Shown in pieces: positions 45,098-54,504 of a stretch of 64,000 nucleotides of DNA. The notes under the pieces are model-generated. The model was not told the DNA's origin and made no database searches. It was given only the letters and a program-made list of their open reading frames with translations. Origin of the DNA: Desulfosudis oleivorans (GTDB lineage Bacteria; Desulfobacterota; Desulfobacteria; Desulfobacterales; SURF-7); assembly GCA_020723325.1 (NCBI GenBank), contig DYJD01000010.1:162466-226465 (forward strand), given 5' to 3'. Position 1 is the stretch's first letter. Each line of letters starts with the position of its first letter. A program made the position numbers and the translations under genes.

Positions 45098-45733
45098 ATG
45101 GAATTTGCAAATGTGATAAACGGCAGGAGGGCGGTAAATTTTTTTGATCCCAACAAGGAAGTACCGGAAAATCTGTTGAAAGAATTTATTGAAGCCGCGG
45201 CCAAGGCTCCATCCAGCTTTAATTTGCAGCCTTGGAGCGTCATCGTGGTCAAGGACCAGGAGGAGAAAGCGCGTTTGCGCAAACTGGCCTGGGACCAGCC
45301 CAAGGTTTCCGAAGCACCGCTGGTTCTGATCGTGCTGGCGGATCGTAAGGCCTGGGAGGAAGGGCATCCTTTTGTGGAGAGAAATTTTGCGGAGATGATC
45401 AAAGCCGGCACCATGACCACCGGGCAGCGGGACTGGTTCAAGAATGCCCGCACGTCTTTGTATGGATATTCCGACGAAGCGGCCCTGGCCTTTGCCTGCA
45501 AAAACACCGGTTTTTTTGCCATGGGATTAATGTTGGCCGCCAAAAGCCTGGGGCTGGACACCCATCCCATGGACGGCTTTGACCAGAACGGTGTGCGCAA
45601 GGCCTTCCATATTCCGGAACATTACTGGATTCCGCTGTTGCTGGCAGTGGGTTATTTTGATAAGAACAAAACCCTGGCGCCTCCCAAATGGCGCAAGTCC
45701 TACGATGAGATTGTGGTTCGTTTCGACAAGTAA
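45098..45733 (+). CDS. Nitroreductase family protein
   Basis: 211 residues after AAAGGAGG. FMN-binding nitroreductase marks: NGRRAVNFFDPNKEVPE, then EAAAKAPSSFNLQPWSVIVV, ALAFACKNTGFFAMGLMLAA and the end VGYFDKNK. It probably reduces nitro or quinone-like compounds with NAD(P)H, as a homodimer. It lies 15 bases before fumC on the same strand, possibly co-transcribed by position. Confidence 0.9.
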   Translation: MEFANVINGRRAVNFFDPNKEVPENLLKEFIEAAAKAPSSFNLQPWSVIVVKDQEEKARLRKLAWDQPKVSEAPLVLIVLADRKAWEEGHPFVERNFAEMIKAGTMTTGQRDWFKNARTSLYGYSDEAALAFACKNTGFFAMGLMLAAKSLGLDTHPMDGFDQNGVRKAFHIPEHYWIPLLLAVGYFDKNKTLAPPKWRKSYDEIVVRFDK

Positions 45734-45748
45734 GGGAGCTTGAATCGG

Positions 45749-47128
45749 ATGGTTGCCATGGACTATAGAGAAAGCAAGGACACCCTGGGTGTTGTGCGTG
45801 TGCCCAAGGACAGTTACTACGGACCGCAAACCAGCCGGGCCATGGATAATTTCCCCATCAGCGGGCTGACCCTGCCCCGGGATTTCATTCATGCCGTGGC
45901 GTTGATCAAGCATTGCGCGGCCTTGGCCAACCAGGAATTGGGCTTGCTTACAGATGGGCAGGCAGAGGCCATCGCCTCAGCTTCCGCTGAAATCATGAAC
46001 GGGAAATTCGCTGATCAATTCCTGGTGGATGTTTTCCAGACCGGTTCCGGAACATCCACCAATATGAATGTGAATGAAGTTATTGCCGTGCGGGCCAACG
46101 AGATTCTGACCGGGAATAAACAAGACAAAGAACCGATTCATCCCAATGATCATGTGAACCTCGGCCAGTCCAGCAATGACGTGATTCCATCCGCAATTCA
46201 CATTTCCGCTGTGAAGGCCCTGCACAAACGCCTATTGCCGGCCCTCTCGGACCTGCAGGCCGGCCTAAGCGGCAAAGCCGAGGAATTCAAGGATGTGCTC
46301 AAGCTCGGTCGCACCCATTTGCAGGATGCGGTGCCCATTCGACTAGGCCAGGAATTTTCAGGTTATGCCCGCCAGATGGAACTTTCGTACATACGGGTGC
46401 AAGGCGTGCTGGATAGATTGTTGTGCCTTGCCCTGGGCGGAACCGCGGTGGGGACGGGCCTCAACGCCCATCCGGAATTTGCCGGCAAAACCATCCGGCG
46501 CCTGGCCCAAGTCAGCGGCTTCCCTTTCCGGGAGACGTCCAATCATTTTGAGGCCCAGGCCGCCTGCGATACGGTGGTGGAGGCCAGCGGCCAACTCAAG
46601 GTGCTGGCTGTTGGTCTGGTTAAAATCGTGAATGACTTACGCTGGCTGGCATCCGGTCCGCGCTGCGGTTTGGGCGAGATTAATCTCCCGGCCCTGCAGC
46701 CCGGCTCCTCCATCATGCCGGGCAAGGTCAATCCGGTCATACCCGAAGCCGTGATCCAGGTATGCGCCCAAGTGGTCGGCAACGACACCGTCATTACCCT
46801 TGCCGGGATGGGCGGCCATTTTGAGCTCAATACCATGCTGCCGGTCATGGCCCATAATCTGATCCAGTCCATTGGGATGCTGGCAAACGCCATGGCGCTC
46901 TTGGATGCTAAATGTGTCCGCGGCATCACGGCCAATCGCCGTCAATGTGAAAAAAATATCGAAAGAAGTCTTGGCCTGGCCACTCATCTGGTGCCGTACA
47001 TCGGTTACGACAAGGCGGCCGCCATCGCCCAAAAAGCCCTTGAAACCGATAAAAGCGTCAAAACGGTTGCACTGGAGGAGCAAGTTATGGCAAAAGACGA
47101 AATAAACAGGTTGTATTCTTTGGAATAA
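45749..47128 (+). CDS. fumC: Class II fumarate hydratase
   Basis: 459 residues from ATG 45749, preceded by AAGGGAG; a TTG nine bases earlier is in frame. Motifs: DSYYGPQTSRAMDNFPISG, then TGSGTSTNMNVNEV, HPNDHVNLGQSSND, LGRTHLQDAVPIRLGQEFSG and GSSIMPGKVNPVIPEA, the fumarase/aspartase signature. The oxygen-stable enzyme converts fumarate and malate in the citric acid cycle. Citrate synthase and aconitase genes follow within 5 kb. Confidence 0.96.
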   Translation: MVAMDYRESKDTLGVVRVPKDSYYGPQTSRAMDNFPISGLTLPRDFIHAVALIKHCAALANQELGLLTDGQAEAIASASAEIMNGKFADQFLVDVFQTGSGTSTNMNVNEVIAVRANEILTGNKQDKEPIHPNDHVNLGQSSNDVIPSAIHISAVKALHKRLLPALSDLQAGLSGKAEEFKDVLKLGRTHLQDAVPIRLGQEFSGYARQMELSYIRVQGVLDRLLCLALGGTAVGTGLNAHPEFAGKTIRRLAQVSGFPFRETSNHFEAQAACDTVVEASGQLKVLAVGLVKIVNDLRWLASGPRCGLGEINLPALQPGSSIMPGKVNPVIPEAVIQVCAQVVGNDTVITLAGMGGHFELNTMLPVMAHNLIQSIGMLANAMALLDAKCVRGITANRRQCEKNIERSLGLATHLVPYIGYDKAAAIAQKALETDKSVKTVALEEQVMAKDEINRLYSLE

Positions 47129-47141
47129 GGAGATGAACAGA

Positions 47142-47396
47142 ATGGTTTCAAAAGCAATCAAAGTATTTTCCCTCAGTACCTGCAGCCATTGCAAAGCCTG
47201 TAAGAAATTATTAAATGATCTTTCCATGGATTTCGACTATATTGATGTTGATATGCTCCAGGGAGAAGAACGCAAGGCGATTATTGAGGAAGTCAAAAAA
47301 CACAATCAACGATGCTCCTTCCCCACCATTATCATTCAGAATACGGTGATTGTCGGGTACAAGGAAAAGGAAATCAGAGAGGCGCTGAACAAATGA
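47142..47396 (+). CDS. Glutaredoxin-like protein
   Basis: 84 residues from ATG 47142 (AAGGAG 8 bases upstream; an ATG at 47133 touches that site). IKVFSLSTCSHCKACKKLL gives the redox motif CSHC at residues 14-17 with an extra C20; SFPTIII carries the cis-proline, and VVGYKEKEIREAL ends the fold. A further cysteine precedes the SFPT. It is 13 bases after fumC and overlaps the FTR gene by 4 bases, so the two proteins are probably redox partners. Confidence 0.9.
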   Translation: MVSKAIKVFSLSTCSHCKACKKLLNDLSMDFDYIDVDMLQGEERKAIIEEVKKHNQRCSFPTIIIQNTVIVGYKEKEIREALNK

Positions 47397-47728
47397 ACGA
47401 GATCGAAAAATTGTACGACACGTTGCGGAAAGTCCAGGAGCCCCAAGGCTATTTTTTCAACAAGGATAAGGAACGGGTTTTCGAACTTCTGGAGGCCCTG
47501 GTGGCCAATCGCGAACGCTATGGATACATGGCTTGCCCTTGTCGTTTGGCCTCCGGGGATCGCGGTGAAGACCGGGATATTTTCTGCCCCTGCATATATC
47601 GAAAACCGGATGTGGAAGAGTTCGGCAGTTGCTACTGCAGTCTCTATGTGTCCACTGCCTGGAATGAGGAAAAAATTCCCCATGTTTATGTGCCGGAACG
47701 TCGCCCGCCGGAAAAGATCCGATTTTAA
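47393..47728 (+). CDS. Ferredoxin-thioredoxin reductase catalytic subunit-type protein
   Basis: 111 residues, ATG in an ATGA overlap with the glutaredoxin gene. Six cysteines in three pairs, C48-P-C50, C65-P-C67 and C80-Y-C82, match the CPC...CPC...CxC pattern that holds the [4Fe-4S] cluster and the active disulfide in FTR. The third pair is four residues further out than in plant-type FTR. No variable subunit or ferredoxin is nearby, as usual in non-photosynthetic anaerobes. It should pass electrons from ferredoxin to the partner glutaredoxin. Confidence 0.93.
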   Translation: MNEIEKLYDTLRKVQEPQGYFFNKDKERVFELLEALVANRERYGYMACPCRLASGDRGEDRDIFCPCIYRKPDVEEFGSCYCSLYVSTAWNEEKIPHVYVPERRPPEKIRF

Positions 47729-47825
47729 ACACAGAAGCGGAAATGAAACAGCCTGCCCATGGAAACTCGGATGAAATGGGCTGAGGAGTTGTCATTCAGA
47801 CGATCCGGGGTGGAGAATAAAAACC

Positions 47826-49004
47826 ATGAATGATGAGCGCAGTATTCTGAACACCGGCCTGCGCGGCGTAACCATTGCGACCACACGGATCAGCGATGTG
47901 GACGGCAAGGCCGGAAAGCTGTTATACCGGGGTTATTTGGCAAAGGAATTGGCCGGCAAAGCCGGTTTTGAGGAAATCGTTCATCTGCTTTTATTTGAGA
48001 AATTGCCTGACAAGACTGAACTTGAAGAGCTCAGGTCCCGGCTGATCAATGAGCGCAGTCTGCCCGAAGGCGTGCTCGCGGCCCTGGGAGCCATGCCCAA
48101 GCAGGCCTTGCCCATGGATGTCTTGCAGGCCGGCGTGGCCATCCTGGCTGCCCATGATGCGGATATCCGTAAGAATTCCCAGGAAGCCAGCATTGAAATG
48201 GGGCTCCGGTTGATCGCCAAACTCCCGGCTGTTGTGGCTGCCTGGGAGCGTATCCGCAACGGCAAGCCCCCCCTGGAACCAAAGGCCGAGCTCGGGCATG
48301 CGGCCAATTTCTTATACCTGCTGACTGAAAAGATCCCGGATGAAGAAACCGTGCAATTCTTTGACACAGCCCTGGTGCTGCATGCTGAGCATTCTTTCAA
48401 TGCCTCAACCTTTGCCGCCCGTGAGGTGGCTTCCACCCGGGCGCACATGTACGCGGCGGTGGGGGCTGCGGTGGGTTCTTTATCCGGTGAATTGCACGGC
48501 GGCGCCAATACCCGCGTGATGGAAATGCTCCTGGAAATCGGCTCAGCCGAAAAAATCGAGCCATATGTGAATGAAGTGCTTGAGACCGGCGGCAAAATCA
48601 TGGGACTGGGGCATGCGGTTTATGAGATCGATGATCCCAGGGCCCACATCCTGGCACCCATGTCGAAACGCATGGGCGAGAAAACCGGAGAGCCCAAGTG
48701 GTATGAGATTTCCACCCAACTGGAACAAGCCGGCAAGGCGGCTTTTAAAAAGAGGAAAGGGAATGATATTAATGTGAACGTGGATTTCTACAGCGCCTCC
48801 CTTTACCACTACATGGGGATTCCGAAAGATCTGTTCACCCCTGTATTTGCCATTGCCAGAATTGCCGGCTGGGCAGCCCATGTCATCGAGGAACAGTTCG
48901 CCGGGGCCGCGCCTAAGCCCATGCTATATCGGCCGGAATCCGAATATGTGGGTAATTATTGCGGACCGGCAGAATGTGCGTTTGTTCCGATTGATCAAAG
49001 GTGA
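47826..49004 (+). CDS. gltA: Citrate synthase (citrate/2-methylcitrate synthase family)
   Basis: 392 residues. Active-site parts: LVLHAEHSFNASTFAARE, then GELHGGANTRVMEML, GLGHAVYEIDDPRA (catalytic histidine) and NVNVDFYSASLYHYMGIP (catalytic aspartate). The short size and the N-terminus RGVTIATTRISDVDGKAGKL fit the type II-like citrate/2-methylcitrate group. It condenses oxaloacetate with acetyl-CoA. Methylcitrate activity cannot be excluded; the neighbouring fumC and acnA favour the citric acid cycle. Confidence 0.92.
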   Translation: MNDERSILNTGLRGVTIATTRISDVDGKAGKLLYRGYLAKELAGKAGFEEIVHLLLFEKLPDKTELEELRSRLINERSLPEGVLAALGAMPKQALPMDVLQAGVAILAAHDADIRKNSQEASIEMGLRLIAKLPAVVAAWERIRNGKPPLEPKAELGHAANFLYLLTEKIPDEETVQFFDTALVLHAEHSFNASTFAAREVASTRAHMYAAVGAAVGSLSGELHGGANTRVMEMLLEIGSAEKIEPYVNEVLETGGKIMGLGHAVYEIDDPRAHILAPMSKRMGEKTGEPKWYEISTQLEQAGKAAFKKRKGNDINVNVDFYSASLYHYMGIPKDLFTPVFAIARIAGWAAHVIEEQFAGAAPKPMLYRPESEYVGNYCGPAECAFVPIDQR

Positions 49005-49060
49005 TTATATATTTATGGGGGGTAAGCTTGGACCTTGATCATTATAACTCATAAGGTCAG

Positions 49061-49230
49061 GAAAATTCGAAATTCGAATATCGAAATACGAAACAAATTC
49101 GAATTCCAAAAATTCAAATAAACAGCCTTGGGAAACGATTCGGCCATTGAGTCATATTTTTTGTTTTGGTTATTTTGATCGTTTGAATTTGTCTCGAATT
49201 TCGGATTTCGATATTCGGATTTCATATATT
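49061..49230. repeat. Iterated-word palindrome, CGAATATC family, copy 2
   Basis: Left arm AATTCGAATATCGAAATACG and AAACAAATTCGAATTCC; right arm GAATTTGTCTCGAATTTCGG and ATTTCGATATTCGGATTTCA, around an ~80 bp centre unlike that of copy 1 (22634-22802). Confidence 0.85.
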
Positions 49231-49252
49231 ATCATTTGAGGAGACCAAACCC

Positions 49253-50047
49253 ATGGAAAAGTTCAGCCACGAAATCATCCGAGTAGCGCTGTTGGGTGGG
49301 GGACTGCTATTGTTCATGCTACTGGAAACGGCCCAACCCTTTCGCGAAGGTTCTGTCTCCAAACCCAAAAGATGGCTCAACAATATTGTCCTGGGAATCA
49401 TCAACCTGACCGTACTGCAACTGATTTTCGTTTTCGTGACAACCAGGGCAGTGGGTTACGGCGCTCTTCCGCAATTCGGGTTGCTGAATGTTTTCAATGC
49501 ACCCCGCTGGTTGAAAATCATCGATACCATCGTGATGATGGATTTACTGCTGTATTTTTGGCATATCCTGATTCACCGCCTGCCGCTGTTTTGGCGATTC
49601 CACCGGGTTCACCATACGGACCTGGATGTGGATGTTTCCACATCTTTGCGCCTGCATGTGGTTGAAGTGATCCTGGCGGCTTTGGTGCGTTTGTCCATCG
49701 CCTATTTTTTAGGTGCTGATCCCATAGGGATCTTGGTGTTTGAAATCTGTTATCTATGGGCTGATCAGTTTCGCCACAGCAATCTGGAGCTGCCGCAATG
49801 GTTGGAGCGGGCTTATTGGTTGCTGTTTGTGCCGCCGGCCATGCACCGCATTCACCATTCTGTTGATATGGATGAGCGCCACACCAATTTCGGCGCCATT
49901 TTTTCCATTTGGGACCGGTTCCTCGGCACCCTGCGCACAGGGGTGGACCAGGAACATATCTGGTTCGGCGTGGATGGGCATATCCATGAGAAAAAGCTGG
50001 ATATCCAACATTTGATCGCAATGCCGTTTACTCCTTCGGTGAAGTGA
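49253..50047 (+). CDS. Sterol-desaturase/fatty-acid-hydroxylase superfamily membrane protein
   Basis: 264 residues after GAGGAG. Four to five membrane spans and the histidine clusters of the family: HILIH (near 103), HRVHH (near 118) and HRIHH with a following HSVDMDERH (near 202). These bind a di-iron site. Known members hydroxylate or desaturate lipids with oxygen, which is odd for an anaerobe; some members may act differently or serve in microaerobic conditions. Stands 15 bases before acnA. Confidence 0.88.
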   Translation: MEKFSHEIIRVALLGGGLLLFMLLETAQPFREGSVSKPKRWLNNIVLGIINLTVLQLIFVFVTTRAVGYGALPQFGLLNVFNAPRWLKIIDTIVMMDLLLYFWHILIHRLPLFWRFHRVHHTDLDVDVSTSLRLHVVEVILAALVRLSIAYFLGADPIGILVFEICYLWADQFRHSNLELPQWLERAYWLLFVPPAMHRIHHSVDMDERHTNFGAIFSIWDRFLGTLRTGVDQEHIWFGVDGHIHEKKLDIQHLIAMPFTPSVK

Positions 50048-50062
50048 AGATACAAGGAAAAA

Positions 50063-52828
50063 ATGATGAGAAAAGATGAATTCATGCGATCCTTTCGGGT
50101 CAGGGCCGAGGAATTTGTATATTTCCACATCATGGGGCTTGCGCAGGTCGGCCCGGTTCCGGTGGCGAAGCTGCCTTTTTCCATCCGGGTGCTGCTGGAA
50201 AATCTGCTGCGGAAGCTGGATGGGGAGATTGTCGCAGAAGCAGATTTGAAGCATATCCAGGGCTGGCAGCGGCAATATGTCCGGCCGGTGGAGATCCCCT
50301 TTCACCCGGCCCGGGTGTTGATGCAGGATTTCACCGGCGTGCCGGCAGTGGTGGATCTGGCGGCCATGCGGGACGCGGTCCAGTCCCTGGGCGGTGATCC
50401 GCGCAAAATCAATCCCAAAGTGCCGGTGGATCTTATTGTGGATCATTCCGTGCAGGTGGATTGCTTTGGGACGACAGAAGCCCTGAGCCGCAACGTGGCC
50501 TTGGAATATGAAAGAAACTCCGAACGCTATACTCTGCTGAAATGGGCCCGGCAGAGTTTGGCCGATTTTCAAGTGGTGCCGCCCAATTCAGGTATTTGCC
50601 ATCAGGTGAATCTGGAGCACATCAGCCGGGTTGTTTTCGCAGAAAAAACGAGGGGGCGGACCCTTGTCTATCCGGACACCCTGGTGGGAACGGATTCCCA
50701 TACCACCATGATCAATGGGGTCGGCGTGGTCGGCTGGGGCGTGGGCGGCATAGAGGCTGAAGCGGTCATGCTGGGACAGCCCTATTACATGGCAGTCCCG
50801 GAAGTGGTGGGCGTAAGGCTGACAGGTGCACTGCGCGAAGGGGTGACGGCAACGGATCTGGTGCTGACCATCACGGAGCTGCTGCGCAAGCACAAGGTGG
50901 TGGAAAAGTTTGTTGAATTTTTCGGAAAGGGCATGCAACAACTGGCCATTCCGGATCGCGCCACCATTGCCAATATGGCCCCGGAATACGGCGCCACCAT
51001 GGGTTTTTTCCCCATTGATCAAAAGACCATTGACTATCTCCGGCTGACCGGCCGACAGGAACAGGCTGAAATCGCCGAGATCTATGCCAAGGAAGCCGGA
51101 TTTTATTACAATGGTGAAAGTGATCCGGAATATACCGCAATCCTGGAAGTGGATCTTAACGCCATTGAATCTTGTGTGGCCGGTCCGGCCCGGCCCCAGG
51201 ACCGTATCGGTTTAACGGATTTCAAAAAAAGCACGGATTCCTTTCTTGGTTGCACTTATCAGCGCGATGCAGCCGTGGATCACATGTCCAGATTCCATGA
51301 CGAATCCGGCAGCACCACCACCCGCAAGGATGTCTGTGTTCCGGCCGAAGCCCATCAGAAGATCATTGAAATGGACGGCCGAATCTTGCAGCTCGGCAAC
51401 GGCAGCGTGGTGATCGCGGCGATCACTTCCTGCACCAATACTTCCAATCCCTTTGTCTTGATCGGCGCCGGACTGCTTGCCAAGCAAGCCGTGGAAAGAG
51501 GCTTACGGGTTCCTTACCATGTGAAGACCTCCTTTGCCCCAGGTTCCAAAGTGGTGGTGGACTACCTGCGCAGCAGCGGCTTGATGCCCTATCTTGAGGC
51601 CTTGGGTTTCCACGTCGTGGGTCTGGGCTGTACCACCTGCATCGGCAACAGCGGCCCCTTACGCCCGGAAATCGAACAAGCCATTGCGGAAAAGGACATG
51701 AGCGTGGCCGCCGTGCTTTCCGGGAACCGCAATTTTGAAGCCCGCATCCATCAGAGCGTCAAAGGCAATTATCTCATGTCGCCCATGCTGGTTGTGGCCT
51801 TTGCCCTGGCCGGCCGGGTCGATATCGACCCGGTGCTTGAACCGCTTGGTCCGGACCCCAACGGCCGGCCGGTCTACCTGCGGGAGCTGTGGCCCACATC
51901 GGCGGAGATCAATGCGCTTGCAAAGACCCACGTCACCGCTGCCTTGTTTGCCGAGGAATACAGCCGCATCTTCGAAGGCGACGACTTCTGGAAGAAACTG
52001 CCGGATATCCGAAGTCTTACTTTTGATTGGCTTCCGGATTCCACCTATATCCGCCGGCCGCCGTATTTTGAAAACATGCCCAAGGAGGCCCGGCCCCCGG
52101 CCGATATCACCGGCGCACGGGCCTTGCTGCTGCTTGGGGATTCGGTCACCACCGACCACATCTCTCCGGCCGGCGCCATACCGGAGCAGTATCCGGCCGG
52201 GCAGTATCTATCCAGCCAGAATGTAGCGGCGGCCGATTATAACTCCTACGGATCACGGCGGGGCAATCATGAAGTGATGATGCGCGGGACTTTTGCCAAC
52301 ATCCGTATCAAGAACAGCCTGGTGGCCCCCAAGCAGGGCAGCCTGACCCTGAAACAACCCCAGCAAACGGAAATGTTCATATATGATGCGGCCATGGCCT
52401 ATGCCCGGGAAAAAATCCCTTTGATTGTTTTGGGAGGTAAGGAATACGGCACCGGTTCATCCCGTGACTGGGCCGCCAAGGGAACCCTGCTGCTGGGCGT
52501 ACGTGCTGTCATCGCCGAATCCTTTGAGCGCATCCATCGCAGCAATCTGGTGGGCATGGGCGTGCTGCCCCTGGTTTTTAGCGAAGGCGAGAGTTGGAAA
52601 AGCTTAGGGCTGGACGGTAGTGAAACATTTGCCCTTAGCGGGATCCAGGGTATCCAGCCGCGCAAAACGATTCAGGTGGTTGCTGAAAAGAAAGACGGCC
52701 GCCGGATCTGTTTTCAGACCATCGCCCGCCTGGATACGGCTGTGGAAGTGGCCTATTTTGAAAACGGCGGGATTTTGCCTTATGTGCTCCGGAAGATGAT
52801 GAAGGGGAGTGAATCGCTGTACTTGTAA
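50063..52828 (+). CDS. acnA: Aconitate hydratase AcnA
   Basis: 921 residues. GTDSHTTMINGVGVVGWGVG is the substrate-binding signature; the cluster cysteines are in ITSCTNTSNPFVLIGAG and GLGCTTCIGNSGPL; GDSVTTDHISPAGAIP and GGKEYGTGSSRDWAAKGTLL are the swivel-domain motifs. Length fits the AcnA/IRP type. It isomerises citrate to isocitrate. IRP-type moonlighting on RNA is possible in principle but not shown. Its TAA overlaps the next start (TAATG). Confidence 0.97.
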   Translation: MMRKDEFMRSFRVRAEEFVYFHIMGLAQVGPVPVAKLPFSIRVLLENLLRKLDGEIVAEADLKHIQGWQRQYVRPVEIPFHPARVLMQDFTGVPAVVDLAAMRDAVQSLGGDPRKINPKVPVDLIVDHSVQVDCFGTTEALSRNVALEYERNSERYTLLKWARQSLADFQVVPPNSGICHQVNLEHISRVVFAEKTRGRTLVYPDTLVGTDSHTTMINGVGVVGWGVGGIEAEAVMLGQPYYMAVPEVVGVRLTGALREGVTATDLVLTITELLRKHKVVEKFVEFFGKGMQQLAIPDRATIANMAPEYGATMGFFPIDQKTIDYLRLTGRQEQAEIAEIYAKEAGFYYNGESDPEYTAILEVDLNAIESCVAGPARPQDRIGLTDFKKSTDSFLGCTYQRDAAVDHMSRFHDESGSTTTRKDVCVPAEAHQKIIEMDGRILQLGNGSVVIAAITSCTNTSNPFVLIGAGLLAKQAVERGLRVPYHVKTSFAPGSKVVVDYLRSSGLMPYLEALGFHVVGLGCTTCIGNSGPLRPEIEQAIAEKDMSVAAVLSGNRNFEARIHQSVKGNYLMSPMLVVAFALAGRVDIDPVLEPLGPDPNGRPVYLRELWPTSAEINALAKTHVTAALFAEEYSRIFEGDDFWKKLPDIRSLTFDWLPDSTYIRRPPYFENMPKEARPPADITGARALLLLGDSVTTDHISPAGAIPEQYPAGQYLSSQNVAAADYNSYGSRRGNHEVMMRGTFANIRIKNSLVAPKQGSLTLKQPQQTEMFIYDAAMAYAREKIPLIVLGGKEYGTGSSRDWAAKGTLLLGVRAVIAESFERIHRSNLVGMGVLPLVFSEGESWKSLGLDGSETFALSGIQGIQPRKTIQVVAEKKDGRRICFQTIARLDTAVEVAYFENGGILPYVLRKMMKGSESLYL

Positions 52829-53142
52829 TGCTGCGCGCATCCATTCATATGATCCTGCATGTGGTTGCGCCGGCAGGAGTTGCCCGTTTGCTGTTTGCCA
52901 AGGGCTGGGTCAGGGCCTGGTTCATCATGCTGGCAACCATGTTGGTGGATCTGGATCATCTATTGGCCCGCCCGGTTTTCGATCCCAACCGTTGCAGCCT
53001 CGGCTTCCATCCTTTGCATACCTGGATCGCCATCAGTGTTTATATTTTATTGACAGCGGTTCCACGAATGCGGATTATCGCAGTCGGTTTAATCATTCAC
53101 ATGGCCCTGGACGGCTTGGACTGTATTTGGATGACTTTTTAA
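52828..53142 (+). CDS. Small membrane protein (DUF6122-like)
   Basis: 104 residues with about three hydrophobic spans. The pattern IHMILHVVAPAGVARLLF, then MLATMLVDLDHLLARPVFDP, GFHPLHTW and IHMALDGLDC puts histidines and aspartates at membrane edges like a metal-dependent hydrolase-like membrane family. It is translationally coupled to acnA. Function unknown. Confidence 0.75.
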   Translation: MLRASIHMILHVVAPAGVARLLFAKGWVRAWFIMLATMLVDLDHLLARPVFDPNRCSLGFHPLHTWIAISVYILLTAVPRMRIIAVGLIIHMALDGLDCIWMTF

Positions 53143-53355
53143 ATCAGTAATGTCCGAATGACGAGATCATGCGGTCAACCGTTCGGTGAAATGGGGGTTA
53201 TTGGCGGATCGTTTGTATGCGCAACTTTGATGGGGCTGAGGATGTTGGAACGAATCAGGCGTTTACCGCAAATCGGACACGGACAAGATTTAGGATGATC
53301 CTTGCTGCCTTTGAAACAATCCTACCATTCGAAAAGCCTATCGGTCAGACATATA

Positions 53356-54273
53356 TTATCCTTCCGAAAGCCGCTTCAGTGAATAAAAATCAAGCCCACC
53401 TATCGGCCGGGGTTGCTTTTCCTTCTTGCAGATGAAGACATCCTTGAAACGCTGATAATGAGCGCTTACAAATTCCTTGGAGCCGATCACGCCCGCATCC
53501 GTAAAATAGCGGGTGCGGTATAAAAACCGGCGCATGCGATTCAGTTCGAAATTATCTTTCCGCTCCCGGTCGACGATTTCGCGCCGGATCATCCCGGCCT
53601 TGCCCTGTTTCTTAAAACCGCCGGCCTCATATACATAGCGCCGGTAATAACGCCGGCGCTCATCCGCATCCTTTTCACCAAATTCCACTAGACCAAAATC
53701 AAGGGAAAGAAAGCCATCCTTGTTGCCGGTCTGGATATGATAGGCCAGCGAGCACCAGCGGTAATCCTCGGGTCTCTGAACTAGTCCGGCTCTTACCGGA
53801 TTCAAGTCGATATAGGCTAGACAGTTGATCAAGGTCTCGCCGTTTTCCACAATCAGGCTTTTATACCGGTCGCCCCAGAAAAATCCGCGCCGATGGTGCC
53901 TTTTGTTATAAAACAAGGAAAACCGTTGCTTGAGCTCCTTCATGAATTCCGATAAGTCCGACCATTTGTCGCGATAATGTGGAATCTGGCCGTCATATAA
54001 TTCTTTGTCGGCAAAAGCCGCTTTATATCGGTTACGAAGATCATCATCCGAGAAATACTGGTCCGGAATTATCCGCACGAGGAGATGGAAATGATTGCCC
54101 ATGACACAGAACCCAAGAATCTCGGTGAAATACTGTTTGCTCAGGGTTTTAATCAGTTCAACCAAATGTTCTTTTTCAAAATCCCCCAGGGGATACCCGT
54201 CCAGGGCGGTGCGTGAGATGACATGATAAACCGTCTTCTGGTCGTGTACGATCATGCGGGCGATACGCGGCAT
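53356..54273 (-). CDS. REP-associated tyrosine transposase (RAYT / IS200-like Y1 family)
   Basis: 305 residues. HUH endonuclease core: VYHVISRT near the start, MGNHFHLLV with H61 and H63 as the metal-binding pair, and LAYIDLNPVRAGL with Y154 as the likely nucleophile. A long helical, basic C-terminal extension is typical of RAYTs. These enzymes cut single-stranded DNA at palindromic REP sequences. The copy looks intact. Upstream is an AT-rich stretch with TTTTTTTCCC runs. Its link to the palindromes in this window is inferred. Confidence 0.9.
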   Translation of the reverse strand: MPRIARMIVHDQKTVYHVISRTALDGYPLGDFEKEHLVELIKTLSKQYFTEILGFCVMGNHFHLLVRIIPDQYFSDDDLRNRYKAAFADKELYDGQIPHYRDKWSDLSEFMKELKQRFSLFYNKRHHRRGFFWGDRYKSLIVENGETLINCLAYIDLNPVRAGLVQRPEDYRWCSLAYHIQTGNKDGFLSLDFGLVEFGEKDADERRRYYRRYVYEAGGFKKQGKAGMIRREIVDRERKDNFELNRMRRFLYRTRYFTDAGVIGSKEFVSAHYQRFKDVFICKKEKQPRPIGGLDFYSLKRLSEG

Positions 54274-54504
54274 AGGGACCTCTCATTTAATTAAGATGGC
54301 TTTTATCAATATAGGCCGACATAGACCGTGATTTGGAAAAAATCAATTTAAAAAATTACCTGTCCCTTTTTTTCCCTTTTTTTCCATTTCAGCCGCATTC
54401 ATAGGTCAAACTTCTTGTATTTCAGCGCGTCTGCAGAAAAAGTCTCATTTGAATCAGATACACCAAAAGTAAGGGGGCTCTTGCCTTCGGTGCTTTGAGA
54501 TGGT

